Shown here piece by piece: positions 22,871 through 33,400 of a stretch of DNA of 64,000 nt. The position numbers and the translations under genes were made by a program. The stretch lies in assembly GCA_031308135.1 (NCBI GenBank), contig JAHLJT010004567.1, positions 34,438,115-34,502,114 of the forward strand. The letters run 5' to 3'. The stretch comes from Acheta domesticus (Eukaryota; Arthropoda; Insecta; Orthoptera; Gryllidae). The first letter of the stretch is position 1; every line of letters begins with the position of its first letter. The notes below the pieces were generated by a model. It saw nothing but the letters and a program-made list of their open reading frames with translations, was not told the DNA's origin and searched no databases.

Positions 22871-25029
22871 GTCGCAGCCTGAATACGAGATAAGACTTTC
22901 TTTAAACTTGAGCTTATCGCCGATTAGCGCTGCATTATAGGCCCTTCTTTTTGGTTTTCCCCTCCACAGTACCCCTGAGGAGGCGGAAATTTATTTTCTT
23001 AAATGCTATACAGTAAACAGCTGCCTTGCGGCTTAAGCAGCTGAGAGGGAGAGATAATTTTTATCTAACTAAAATTAACTAAAACTAACTTAATTTTAGC
23101 TTAAATCTAATTCTCTAATTACTAATGTATCACTTCATTATAGGCCCAGTACCTACGACAACCGCTCAAAAGCACCACTACATATCTCAACGCCGTGAAC
23201 TACCCGCTTCAGTAAACCGTCCAATCAGGATTTTCTTCTAAAAAGTCATAAATTATCGAGAAGAAATGAGAAGTCCTCGACCATTTTTGAGTGAGACCTG
23301 CCGGAAGAACGTGCTAAGGGAGAAGTTCTAGCACCTACGAGAAACCAACGGAAACGCTATCAAAAAGCTCGAAAGATATAACAATTTTATAATGTACTGA
23401 GTTGAAGAGCTTTTTATTGGATTATGAAATATCTTAAATCGTGGATATAAGAAGAGCCAAAAAATCACTTGCTTCTATGTGAGAAAAACTCAGCGCATTG
23501 AATAATGCATTTAATACATTAATTAGATAGCAATCTAATCAAGGAAATTCTTCCTTTCATTTTTTTATGCATATATTTACTCTAATTCTCTTCAAATTTG
23601 ATGATTGGATTTTACGCAAAGCAATGGGACGAGGCAGTGAGCAACTTCTGCAACAGCTTCATGGAAGAGACGTGGAAGTTAACCTTCTACGTACGACCTT
23701 GGCTGTGGACGTCTGCAACCGAGAAAGGTTCATGCTGATTTCGACGTGGAGGGGTATCGTGATTTAAAATGTTTTCACAGTGTTTCCCCATAGCCAATTT
23801 CCCTGTTTGCTATTTTGTATCAATTTTTCTAAGAGTAGTTTAAAACTATAGTGAATCTTCTGCTAAAGTTATACGTTCAGCAGTTATGTATACTCGGGGT
23901 CGTATGTTAAATGAATTTATTACGATTGCAGTAGACTGTCGTAACCGGAACCAGATATTTGAAAATTCTGAACTTATTGTAATTGTTCGAACAAGCAAAC
24001 TATTTATCATTTATTTATATATGCCCATCGAAAGTGGTTAAGCTACTTGTACAACAATTTCACTATGTATTTTATTTAATTGTACTTACGGTAGCGATAG
24101 ATAGCAGCTGACAAAAATTCGTCGCAAGAGCGAATACCTAGTCGAGATCAAAAGATATAGAAAACTACTACGAGAAAGTCTGTGCCGTTCTGTACACCAC
24201 TGGTTCCTTCTTTACAAATTATTAATTTCATAATGTGACGTTCTTTTGGATCGGTTCACAGAACAAAGTGTTTAATAAAGGAGACAGGTGTCTTTTTCCG
24301 TGAATGAGCTCAGGGTAGCGGTACAAACATTTAAACACTTTGTTTGCCAAAATAACTTATTATAAAGAACGAAAGTAGATGGCATAAACAACTAAGAACA
24401 CATATCATTCAAGAACACCGTAGTGATAATACTAACACTGTTTTCATTACATAAAGAGAACAAACCACCAACACCCAATTTTCTTATTTTCCCTCCCTTT
24501 TTATTTCCTTACCGTCATTCATAATTACATAGAGAGGTGCATACTCGGTCTCATCGCCCCTGACTTAATGATTTATTTCACGGGTCTCTAAGTATTCCTA
24601 ATTGATGCTTGCAGGATTTTCCACCCTCCCATCACTGCTGATACTAACAGTCGGCGCCAAAATGTCGCCCACTCTACCTGATTACATGAAATAAATGTAG
24701 CGCTTACGCATGGTCTTCTTGTGTTCCCGCCGACGTCTCGCCACCCTGGTTTCCTGTCGTGGCCGCACTGCCCCGTCGGCCGGCGCGGTTCGCCTCGGAG
24801 TCTGTCGACCTTGAAGCACGTCAGCGGCCACGAGCTGCTAGAACGTTGTCACCACCAGGTCGCCTCCCCTTGCCGTTTAAATATTAAGATGGATACCGCG
24901 TTCCATAGATAGTTCCCGTAAAAAGGTGTCTACTCCGTAGGGGCAATTATGTCCTCGCTTTCATGAATGTGGTCTGGCCCTGGGCGAACGCCACGAGCAG
25001 TATAGTGTCACGATTGTAGGCAGGTACTA
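22871..25029. other. No gene seen
   Basis: Mostly AT-rich. A GC-rich pocket at 24720-24880 and a 66-codon frame at 23567 show no recognisable protein. Confidence 0.45.
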
Positions 25030-25241
25030 CGGTCCGATTAAAATAAGTTGGTGATTGTAAGTTGAGAATGCAAGGGAGCAACGTTGACAGATTGCATACC
25101 ACTGAGCACGTGTTCCCAGAACATGAAAATAAACACTTGAAATAAATACATATTAAAGTAACCAAATCATTCACTCATATTGTATGAAGCTACAGCATCA
25201 GAAGCACAACTGTCAATCACCAACTTATTTTAATCGGACCA
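25030..25241. mobile_element. TA-flanked MITE, copy 1 (deletion derivative)
   Basis: Inverted ends of about 27 bp (GGTCCGATTAAAATAAGTTG) flanked by TA on both sides, as in Tc1/mariner insertions. The left internal part matches copy 2 at 25696-26089, including CCACTGAGCACGTGTT. The right internal GC-rich part is missing. Confidence 0.85.
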
Positions 25242-25664
25242 TAGGCAATTTTTGTAATCTTTGTCCGCGATGATCATCACCTTGCTTGTGTTTTTCGCAC
25301 TAACCTAGCCCTGCTGGCAGTGTTCACTTGTTGCCGTATCACTCTCACTATTGAAATCACACGTTGAAGTGCAACGTAATGTTCCTTCTCGATTTACATC
25401 AGGACCGTCACTAATGTTAGTTGATAATCGCGCTTGACACTTACTCTACTCATTTCAGCGGTTGACTTCGTCTTCACTCATTTACAGTACACGATGTTTA
25501 CGGATTTCCGTGCACGAGCTCTTATCGAGTCCGCCGCCATGTCACTTTCCGTCTCCTCTCTCTGCCCGTGGCCTACGCACTGAATGCCGGCTTCCGCGCG
25601 CTCGGTTCTTCCGTCCTAGACCCGTTCTCGCTCAGCGTCCGATCGGTTCTCAGATAGTTTTATC

Positions 25665-26361
25665 CACGGTGTAAGATATATAGGTGTGTCAACTAAGGTC
25701 CGATTAAATTAAGAAGGTGATTGACATTTGTGAGTGGAGGGGAGCGACGTTGCCAGGTCGCAAACCACTGAGCACGTGTTACCGGGACACGAAAACAAAC
25801 ACTTCAAAAAATACGTGTAAAAGTGTAAAAAATACGACAAAAGCCTAACCTCAACGCAACTCATCACAACACAGTACACATTGCGCGCACAGCACAGGCA
25901 GAAACGCGGGCGGCACGGCGGCAGGGAAGTCGCTGTGCGATGCTCAAATGTTCCCCGTGTTCGGCAGTGGCAACTGAGCGACCTGACACGTCACGTTTTG
26001 TCTCTCTGGCTGGCAGCTGCCATGGAAACGGGAGAGGCGTCCTGACGTCACACAGAACTGTCAATCACCTTCTTAATTTAATCGGACCTTAGCCGCCTTA
26101 TGGACAAACTTTTTAAAGCCAGTTTGAGGCTAGTTCCTTGCTTATCCGTATGGTGCGCACGATCGAGTTGGGCATTCATGACGGCGTCTCGCGATTTAGT
26201 GGCTTCCACCAGAGGTTACAAAGCTATTAAATGGATCACCATTTTGTACCAAAAATGTCCAAGTCGTTTGCAGCGCTTACATAGCGAGAACTGTGAGAAC
26301 TAGCCTCACATTAGCTTCAGTTTTAGACCGAGAGTGAACCCACCTATATCTCTTACACCGT
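25665..26361. mobile_element. TIR element with 8-bp TSD, hosting a MITE
   Basis: The outer ends share about 22 bp of inverted repeat (ACGGTGTAAGA, ATATAGGTG). The flanks GTTTTATC and GTTCTATC form an 8-bp duplication with one mismatch. Most of the interior is the TA-flanked MITE at 25696-26089, which therefore inserted into this element. hAT-like by TSD length only. Confidence 0.6.
25696..26089. mobile_element. TA-flanked MITE, copy 2 (full form)
   Basis: The TIR starts AGGTCCGATTAAATTAAG, continues through GGTGATTGACA, and is mirrored exactly at the right end, with TA on each flank. The GC-rich centre is missing from copy 1 at 25030. No frame resembles a transposase. Confidence 0.85.
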
Positions 26362-26504
26362 GTTCTATCTTGCCAGCGCGATTTCATTTCCTGGGTTTGA
26401 TAATGTAGCGCTGGCGCTACAATATATGTGAATGAAATAGGAAAATTTGCCAAAAGAATTTCTCGGCATAGAATTGGAACCCAGAGGATTGTTGCTGTCT
26501 GGTC
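26090..26504. other. No gene seen
   Basis: The remainder of the hosting TIR element and AT-rich flank. Frames are short and unrecognised. Confidence 0.45.
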
Positions 26505-27064
26505 TGGAAAGAACCTGTTAACTGAAGTGTAATAATTGCTGAGCATGATTATGTTATTGTGCTTACAGGTTTAGATAGACCCTGTTGACTTACTTTTGAT
26601 ATTTTCTGAGCCCAAGAGCATGTTCTTTCGCAGTATTTGGATACATCCTGTTGACTTCATATTGATAATTTGCTGAGCGTTATAGCATGTTATTTAGTGT
26701 ATGCATGGTTTGAACAGAACTTGAGTTAATTCTACTAATTGCTTAGCGTGAGAGCGCGTTGTTTCTTGTGCACAGGCTTTGGATAGAGCCTGTTGATACA
26801 ATTCTGAAAATTGGTTAGAGTACAAGCGTGTTGTTTCGTGCGTGCATGGATTTGGATAGAAACCGTTGTCTGACTACTGATAAATGCTGAGCGTGCGAGC
26901 GTTTTGTGTCGTGTGCGCAGTCTTTGGATTGAGCCTGTTGACAGAATTCCGATAATTGGTTAGGGTGTAACCATGTTGTGTCGTCTGCGCAGGCGTTGGA
27001 TAGAGACTGTTAACTGAACTCTGATGTTTGCTGAGCGTTAGAGCGTTTTGTTTTGTGTGCGCAG
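26505..27064 (+). repeat. Acceptor-like tandem array 1, units of about 72 bp
   Basis: About eight degenerate units, each with TGATAATTGCTGAGCGTG-like sequence followed by GTTGTTTTGTGTGCGCAGG. The AG of the unit ends falls at 26568, 26633, 26775, 26920, 26992 and 27064, and two units have lost it. The last unit leads into GGTTCTATGCGGCCCTGG, which resembles the start of exon 2 at 30019. Homologous to array 2 at 29465. Confidence 0.85.
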
Positions 27065-27083
27065 GGTTCTATGCGGCCCTGGG
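27065..27083 (+). pseudogene. Exon-like remnant after array 1
   Basis: These 19 bases follow the CAG of the last repeat, match the first 17 bases of exon 2 at 13 or more positions, and are followed by GTAAAG, a possible donor. They could be a micro-exon or, more likely, a truncated duplicate of exon 2 carried along with the repeat array. Confidence 0.4.
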
Positions 27084-27577
27084 GTAAAGTGCTCAAACAT
27101 TGAGATAAAACTGTGAATGCAAAAAAAAAAACGTAATACTTTCGTCTGATCATCTTTAACGATTTCAATTCACTAAATTAAGTGATTTGCATTCTAGTAT
27201 CACATTAAAAAAGAAAGCCAGAAAGGCAATCGAAAAATTAATATATTACACGCACGGTAAAAATAATTTTACTACGCCCGTAGGATTGCACCAGTCGACC
27301 TATCAGCTTCGATATAACAACCCTAATTATATTTTTACAAGATGTATTGTAATTGCAAATCATATTAAGAAAGTTCTTGGCAATAAATGGTAAAATTCAA
27401 TTGTTTTCGAGACTCATAAATCTAAACGTACCAATATTACACAACATTGATAATCAAGCTCTAAGACCCCTTTGTTTTTTTTAAGAAATACATGGTCATT
27501 AAAGAAGTTGGCGTAGTTACTTGGAAACAAAAGAGGCAATAACTCGCAAGGACCTTCGCTTTTGCTGGCTCGGGCTG
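27084..27577. other. Upstream region of the gene
   Basis: AT-rich to 27540, then GC-rich toward the start codon. No TATA box is visible at the expected distance from the initiator. A short frame at 27187 has no known motif. Confidence 0.4.
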
Positions 27578-27582
27578 TCAGT
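27578..27582 (+). promoter_or_regulatory. Possible arthropod initiator (TCAGT)
   Basis: TCAGT is the canonical arthropod initiator. It lies 25 bp before the ATG in a GC-rich stretch, which would give a very short leader. No clear TATA box or downstream promoter element accompanies it, and a 5-mer alone is weak evidence. Confidence 0.3.
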
Positions 27583-27604
27583 TGCGACCGCTTTGTCCTC
27601 CGAG

Positions 27605-27686
27605 ATGCACGAAGCGGCCACGTGGGCGTTGGTGGCGGCGGCGGGGGCGGTGGTGGCGGTGGCGGCGGCGGCCTGCGGCCAGCAGG
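27605..27686 (+). CDS. Exon 1: signal peptide of a GH35-C-terminal-like secreted protein
   Basis: The ATG opens 27 codons and one base, followed by a strong 5' splice site G|GTGAGT (phase 1). The peptide MHEAATWALVAAAGAVVAVA continues with three Ala and then CGQQ. It has a short n-region, a long Ala/Val hydrophobic core and a small-residue cleavage region, so it reads as a secretory signal peptide. The exon sits in a GC-rich stretch just downstream of a TCAGT initiator. Joined to exons at 30019, 34379 and 35629, all phases agree (1, 2, 0) and give a 212-residue product. The link to those exons is inferred from phase and order. No transcript evidence is available. Confidence 0.6.
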
Positions 27687-28352
27687 GTGAGTAGTGCTGG
27701 GTGTGTGGCGTCGTGGTAGAGAAATGACAACACAGACACGAGCTTTATGTGCAAATCTGTTTACTTACACTACTTACAAATGTACAGCTCTGAGGTTATG
27801 TTCGCCAGTACCTCCGTGACACCCACGCGCCTACTCCCCATCCCATGGGCTCGTGCTTCCTCCACCCTGCCGCTTTTTCCGCGCCGGTGGCCCGACACCG
27901 TGGTACGCACACGCCGTGTTTCTAGGACTACACACCCGTCTCGGGCGAGCATACACGTCTGCTCACGAGGTGCTCTCAATACGAACAGCCTTCTGTCTTT
28001 GCTAAGTTATTTTGGCGGTCACGTGATCGCCTTCAGCCCTGTAAAGACGAGGGGGTCCAGAGAGACATGTGCGCCCACCGGGGGTCCTGTGCCCCTGCCC
28101 GCTCGCCTCGCATCACGGGGGACATGACATTTTCCATTGATTTTGTCCGTCCCATGTGTCCGGCAGCCTGCGTGCCCAGCCGTTTGAAGATCTGGCTGCC
28201 ATGTGCTGACGTTACAGGTGCTTCGGTCTATTACGTCACACATATTTAGCCAACACATTTACTGACAGGAATTACTTTTCAATTACGCGCGTCCGCTGGC
28301 CGTCTACTATCGTCATAGTGTCATACCCTTGTAGAGGTGCCCTGGCCGGAAA

Positions 28353-28543
28353 CTAGACTTGGGTTTTTCGTTCTTGGCGCACCAAGGTCACGGACGAAAA
28401 ATGGAGAGGGAAGGTTTTTTCCAATAGAGAGCTTCCACGTCACTATTGTGTTGTGACGTGGAAGCTCCCTATTGGAGAAAGCCTTCCCTCTCCATTTTTC
28501 GACTGTGACCTTGGTGCGCCAAGAACGAAAAACCCAAGTATAG
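28353..28543. mobile_element. Near-perfect palindromic MITE
   Basis: Arms of about 90 bp differ at a handful of positions and are separated by a loop of under 10 bases. Ends read TA then GACTTGGGTTTTTCG or TACTTGGGTTTTTCG. The outer TA fits a Tc1/mariner-type duplication. The same terminal sequence bounds the palindrome at 63157-63389, so both belong to one family. An intronic transcript would form a long hairpin. Confidence 0.85.
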
Positions 28544-29464
28544 ACTTCTCACGCAAAAATGCTGCCTAAGACTCAGTTTGAAAATTTCTATATCCCACAA
28601 TTAAAAATATTATCGGATTTGATCAAATTTCACAGGAGCGTTACCGAAGGGTTATTAAAGACATTTTGTGCATTATTTCTTTAAAGTGAGTTCAAATTCA
28701 TTGAAGTATTTCACGTATGATACGGTGAGTGGTACGGAGTAGAATTGCTGATGAATGTTCATAAACGATATATCACACAAAGTGGTACAGTTCTTGAATT
28801 TTAAATGAACGACATTTCAGCCATTGGGGAGTGAAGAACAAAATTCTTGACATGTGATTTATAAACAAAATTAAAAATTTGTGTTTCATATATTTTTAGC
28901 GATTTCCACACAATTTCTACGTAATATGTTGTTACAAGCAGTAGAAGTAAATAAAGGAGACTGACTGCACCTCTGGGTGCCTTCTTTAAATCTTGTGAGG
29001 AAGCCTTCCATAAACGGTCATTTCTCACTTTTACAATGCATTTAACGCAATGTGAAGTCAGTGTTTCAAGTAATGGTCAGTGTGTCAGGTACGTATGTAA
29101 ATAGTGCTGTTCTGAGGAATGTAGCCAATATAGATATTTAATTACAGAGTGCCATAGTGTTTTCTTAGGATTCCTGTTGCTTGCACCGACAAAATACTGA
29201 AATTTGAATACGTAACCATCGCTAACAACACAAGCCGTAATGTATTGGCTTTCCTCTTCTGAATTGCTTCATAAAGCTTTGTCCATAATACGACTCCATG
29301 GCATCATCCAAATAGAAACACGGTCATAGTGATAACAATAAATCTTAAAACTTTATTTATTTCTGAAATCAGTAGTCGAGCTTTAAATATTTTTCTTCTT
29401 CTTCTTCTTCTTCAATGTTAGTAATTTCACATATGTGACAAAAATTTCGATATTTGCTCAGCTT

Positions 29465-30018
29465 GAGATCGTGTGAGGATAGTCTGTAACTGAATGTTGA
29501 TAATTGCTAGCGTGACAGCGTGTTGTTTTACAATCGCAGCGTTTGAATAGTCCCTGACAGAATGCTGATAATTGCTGAACGTGAGAGCGTGTTGTTTTGA
29601 ATGCACAGACTGGATAAAGTCTGTGAATGAATGTTGGTAATTGCTGACCGTCAGAGTGTGTTGTTTTATATTCGCAGGTTTTGAGTTCTGTCCCTGACAG
29701 AATGTTGATAATTCCTGAGCTTGATAACGTGCTGTTTTGTGCACGCAGACTTCGGAGACAGTCAGTGACTGAATGTTGATGATTGCGTAAGAGCGTGTTA
29801 TTTGTATGAGAAGTCTTTGTGTAGTGCGTTTTGACTGAATTCTGACAATTCCTCAGCATGAGATCGTGTTGTTTTGTGCTGGCAGGCCCTGTTCAAAGCC
29901 TGTTGACAAATTCGAAAATTACTGAGCTTGAGAGGGTGTCTTTCGTATCTAGAAGCTTCGGATGGGACCCGTTGACTCATTACTGATAATTCCTGCGCAA
30001 TTTGTGTCGTGTACGCAG
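29465..30018 (+). repeat. Acceptor-like tandem array 2, units of about 69 bp
   Basis: Eight units of the type seen at 26505 (TGAATGTTGATAATTGCTGA, then GTGTTGTTTTGTGCACGCAG). CAG unit ends fall at 29539, 29608, 29677, 29748, 29885 and 30018, with degenerate ends near 29813 and 29953. The last unit supplies the real acceptor of exon 2, so the intron end is itself a repeat unit and several earlier units are plausible decoy acceptors. Confidence 0.88.
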
Positions 30019-30271
30019 GGTTCGCCGCGGCGCTGGTCGGGCGTGAGTACTACGCCCCCAAGCAGGTGGCGGTGCTGCGACGACACGTGGCCGAGGCACC
30101 GCCCACGCAGCCTGCGACCGGTCCATTCCTTCATGAACTTCTTCTTTTGGGTTCGCTGTTTGAACCCGCGTTTGTTGCCAACGGCGGTCGGCCTTTCCTG
30201 CGCCCCACGCGCGGTGTCGCCGCCTCCCCGCCACGCGCCTCTGCCCCGCACTTCGGCCACTGGGAGAAGAA
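30019..30271 (+). CDS. Exon 2, unidentified domain
   Basis: It is bounded by an acceptor GTGTACGCAG|G and a donor GAAGAA|GTGAGTACG. In the phase demanded by exon 1 it is open for its whole 253 bp: FAAALVGREYYAPKQVAVLR near the start, then a hydrophobic FLHELLLLGSLFEPAFVANG, then a proline/arginine-rich part and HFGHWEKK at the end. I do not recognise the domain, and the catalytic part of a GH35 enzyme is absent. The exon leaves two bases (phase 2), which exon 3 completes. Its first bases match the remnant at 27065. Its 3' end and donor are the first unit of the minisatellite that follows. An internal GTGAGTAC at 30043 could act as an alternative donor but would break the frame to exon 3. GC content is high, so openness alone is modest evidence. 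Confidence 0.5.
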
Positions 30272-31422
30272 GTGAGTACGTCCCACCTTTCTTTCCCCTT
30301 TCATTGGGAATAGTGCCATTCGTTCCCATGAGAACAATCATTTCTTCGTACGAACAAAATCTCTCTTCTGAGCCCTGACCCCTCCAACCACCTCGGACTC
30401 GCACTTCGACCACTTTTAGAACAAGTGACTACGTCGCACCTTTCTATCTCCCTTTCACCCGGCTTAGCATCTCTCCTACCAATGGGTACAATTACTACTT
30501 GGTACGAAAAAATCTATCCTCGGAGTCCTGGCCGCCTTCCCGCCATTCGCCTCCACCCCCACGCCGGCCACTGGCAGAACAAGTGAGTACGTCCCACCTT
30601 TCTATCTCCCTTTGATGGGGCTTAGCATCTCTCCTGCCAATGAGTACAATCACTACTTCGTACAAAAACAAATCTCTCCTCGGAGTCCTGGCCGCCTTCC
30701 CCCCACGTCGGCCACTGGGAGAAAAAGTGAGTACCTCCCACCATTCTATGTCCCTTTGATTAGGTGTAGCATCTCTCCTGTCAATGCGTACAATTACTAC
30801 TTCGTATGAAAAAAATCTATTCTCGGAGTCCTGGTCGCCTCCCCGTCACTCGCCTCTGTCCCGCACGTCGGCCCCTGGGAAAACAAGTGAGTACGTCCCA
30901 CCTTTCTATCCCCTTTCATTGGGAATAGCGCCTCTGTTTCCAATGGGTACAATCACTTCTTCGTACGGAAAAAATCTCTCCTTGGAGTTCTGGCCCCGTC
31001 CCCGCCACTCGCTTCCATCCTGCACTTCGGCCACTGGGAAAAATAAGTGAGTACGTCCTTCCTTTCTGTCTCCCTTTGACAGCGCTCAGCTTCTCTTGCG
31101 CCATTGCGTACAATCACAACCTCGTAGGAACAATACCTTTCGTGAGAGTCTGGCTGTCTCCCGGCCACACGCCCCCGCCTTGCACTTCAACCACTAGGAG
31201 AACAAGTGAGTACGTCCCACCTTTCTATCTTCTTTTCACTTGACTTAGCATCTCTCGTACTATTGGGTACAATCAATACGTCGTCGAAATCTCTCCTCTG
31301 AATCCTGGCCACCTCCCCACCACCCGCCTCGTCCCGCACTTCGATCACTTTTAGAACAAGTGAGTACGTCGCTTATTTGTATCTCCCTTTCAATGGGCTT
31401 AGCATCTCTCTTGCCTTTGGGT
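30230..31422 (+). repeat. Donor-bearing minisatellite, units of about 155 bp
   Basis: About eight tandem units. Each contains exon-like CGCACTTCGGCCACTGGGAG, then AACAAGTGAGTACGTCCCAC and an intron-like TTTCTATCTCCC and AATCACTACTTCGTACG part. Donor-type motifs start at 30272, 30425 (GTGACT), 30583, 30727, 30887, 31047, 31206 and 31360. The first is the donor of exon 2. The array is split by a hAT-like insertion and resumes at 32776, and again at about 33320 after a SINE. Confidence 0.9.
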
Positions 31423-31430
31423 GCAATCAC

Positions 31431-32775
31431 TAGAGACCGGAAAAATATGTAGTATTAAACGTCGAAATATGTACATAAATAATGCAGACAGTAAGAATAT
31501 GTAATAAATAAGTGAACTTAGACATAATATGTAATATTAAAAAAACTCTAATAAAAACATTTACATAGAACGAAATTACAATAAGAAAAAAATGACCTAA
31601 CTAAATTTTAAAATTAATACAAATGTTTGAAAAACATTTTGAAGAGCACAAATTGATGCACACTTTGCATCATACAACTTTCTCGTCAGTAGTAAGTAGT
31701 AAAAGCTTTATCTATTGTAATCCAGGACTTTGCCAATATTTCTCGGAAATTAAGGTTACAGGTTACAAAAGGCGGAGTCAATGATACTTTTGGCACATAG
31801 ATTTGACCAATATTTTAGGGGAAAATGATGATTTGTTTGAAAATAATTTTTCATAAAAAAAGTTTGTAATACATTAGAAGAAAATAGATAGAATAAGAAA
31901 ATATGTTGTAAAAACAGCAAAATATATAAAATATGTAATAAAATACTCAATATGTAAAAATATATAACCAAAAAATTGGTTATAGTGCTAGGACGACCAC
32001 GATTCGCCAAGATTACAATTTTGAGAACGGTAAGTAGAAAGACAAAAAATATGTAATTACTAGAGACCGGAAAATATGCAGTATAAAACGTCAAAATATG
32101 TACATAAATATGTAATGAAAATAGTAAGAATATGTAATAAAGATGTAAAATCGGATACAATATGTAATACTAAAATACACTAATAATAAAATACATTTTC
32201 GTTATACGAAATTAAATTTATAAAAACTGCTCACTTCACATCAAACAACTTTCTCTTCAGTAGTAAAAGCTTCATCTATTGTAATCCAGGCCCGTAGTTT
32301 AGCAGCTGAACTAATCACAATAGAAGCCATCGCACAAACTGGCGAGATCTACGACCAGTAAGCATACACTGTAGCATATTCATCGATGTGCTACACGTCA
32401 GTGATCGCAAATTTTCCCCCGAAATTAAGGTTACAGATCACAAAATGCAGTGTCAATGATGCTTTGGACACCCACATTTTCCTATCAATGTAGGAAAAAT
32501 GCCGATACTTAAAAAAAACATCTTTTCCCAAAAAGTATGGAATTAAATAGAAGAAAATTGATAAAGTAAGAAAATCTAGTGTGAAAACAGCAAAATATGT
32601 AAAATGTGTAATATAGTACTAAATATGTAAAAATTTGTAAAGAAAAAATTCGATATTGTGTTAGGAGGGTTATGATTCGCCAAGATTACAATTTTGAGAA
32701 CGGTAAGTAGAATGACAAAAAATATGCAATTCCATAAAAATACGGTCTCTAGTAATTACATAAAAATGCTCTCTG
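31431..32775. mobile_element. hAT-like dimeric element with perfect 8-bp TSD
   Basis: GCAATCAC occurs immediately on both sides (31423-31430 and 32776-32783), and the interrupted minisatellite word continues across it. Ends read TAGAGACCGG and, in reverse complement, CAGAGAGC. The element is a tandem dimer of period 630: TAGAGACCGG recurs at 32061, and both halves end in CGCCAAGATTACAATTTTGA with GTAAGTAGAA. It is AT-rich with many ATATGTAA words and has no transposase. Confidence 0.88.
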
Positions 32776-32910
32776 GCAATCACTACTTCGTACGGAAAAA
32801 ATCTATCTTTGGAGTACAAGCCGCCTCCCCGCGAGTCGCCTCCGCGTCGGCCTATTGGGAGAAGGAATGAGGCCGTCCCACTATCCCATCGTTTGCCCCT
32901 TCCTTTCAAT
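32776..32910 (+). repeat. Donor minisatellite, continuation
   Basis: One further unit with AATCACTACTTCGTACGG and CCTATTGGGAGAAGGAATGA. The donor motif is lost here (AATGAGGCCG in place of AGTGAGTACG). Confidence 0.75.
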
Positions 32911-32917
32911 GTGCCAT

Positions 32918-33272
32918 TGAATTGAATTGAATTGAAATGCCTTATTTTACGTCGTGAGACTCAGGCCATGGAGCCTGCTCTTCAGGCTGATGACGCAAAT
33001 TTCGCTACGCTCCTTTCGCCAACTAGCGGAGAAAGAAGGTATTCCTTGGGGAACGAAACAGGTGATTTTGAATTTAGCTCAGATGTGTCATTTAGGCTTG
33101 AGGATCTTTTACGTGCAGTAAATCTACTAACATGGGACAGCCGGCTTTACTTCCCCTCCAAAGGAAGGCGTACAAAGGACGTTTCTCCCCTAAAATTCCA
33201 TGGCTTCGATCGGGTTTGAACCTGCGAACTTGGGTATAACAGTCCGATACGCAAACCGTTACACCAAATCCC
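32918..33272 (-). repeat. tRNA-derived SINE (family B), copy 2
   Basis: Same structure as the copy at 19147, with a better preserved 3' end: AAATAAGGCATTTCAATTC and two more ATTCA repeats as tail. The head has TGGTGTAACGGTTTGCG and AGGTTCAAACCCG. It is inserted in the donor minisatellite. Confidence 0.88.
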
Positions 33273-33319
33273 ATTACACACCATCGCCGCCACCAAACAC
33301 CATCGACGCCATCTCTGTC

Positions 33320-33400
33320 TCACACCTCTCGTGCTTTTGTGTACAATCACTTCTTCGTAAGAACAAAATCTCACCTCGGAGTTTTGCCGTCAAGGCACTT
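33320..33400 (+). repeat. Donor minisatellite, last fragment
   Basis: GTACAATCACTTCTTCGTAA and AAAATCTCACCTCGGAGT match the intron-like half of the array unit, showing that the SINE B split the array. Confidence 0.65.

Larger units (their letters stand above)
27687..30018 (+). other. Intron 1
   Basis: A GT-AG intron of about 2.3 kb. It contains a near-perfect 191-bp palindromic MITE, a CTT microsatellite (29397-29413) and the second acceptor-like tandem array, which runs up to the acceptor itself. Frames between 27.75 and 28.25 kb are open on both strands but show no domain. Confidence 0.5.

Noticed and set aside
29962..30413. Alternative frames of 138 and 154 codons across exon 2 on both strands
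   Set aside because: The chosen plus frame is the only one that agrees in phase with both flanking exons; the others do not connect to any exon.
26505..31422. CRISPR-like arrays
   Set aside because: Units are contiguous degenerate tandem repeats without unique spacers, in a eukaryotic context.
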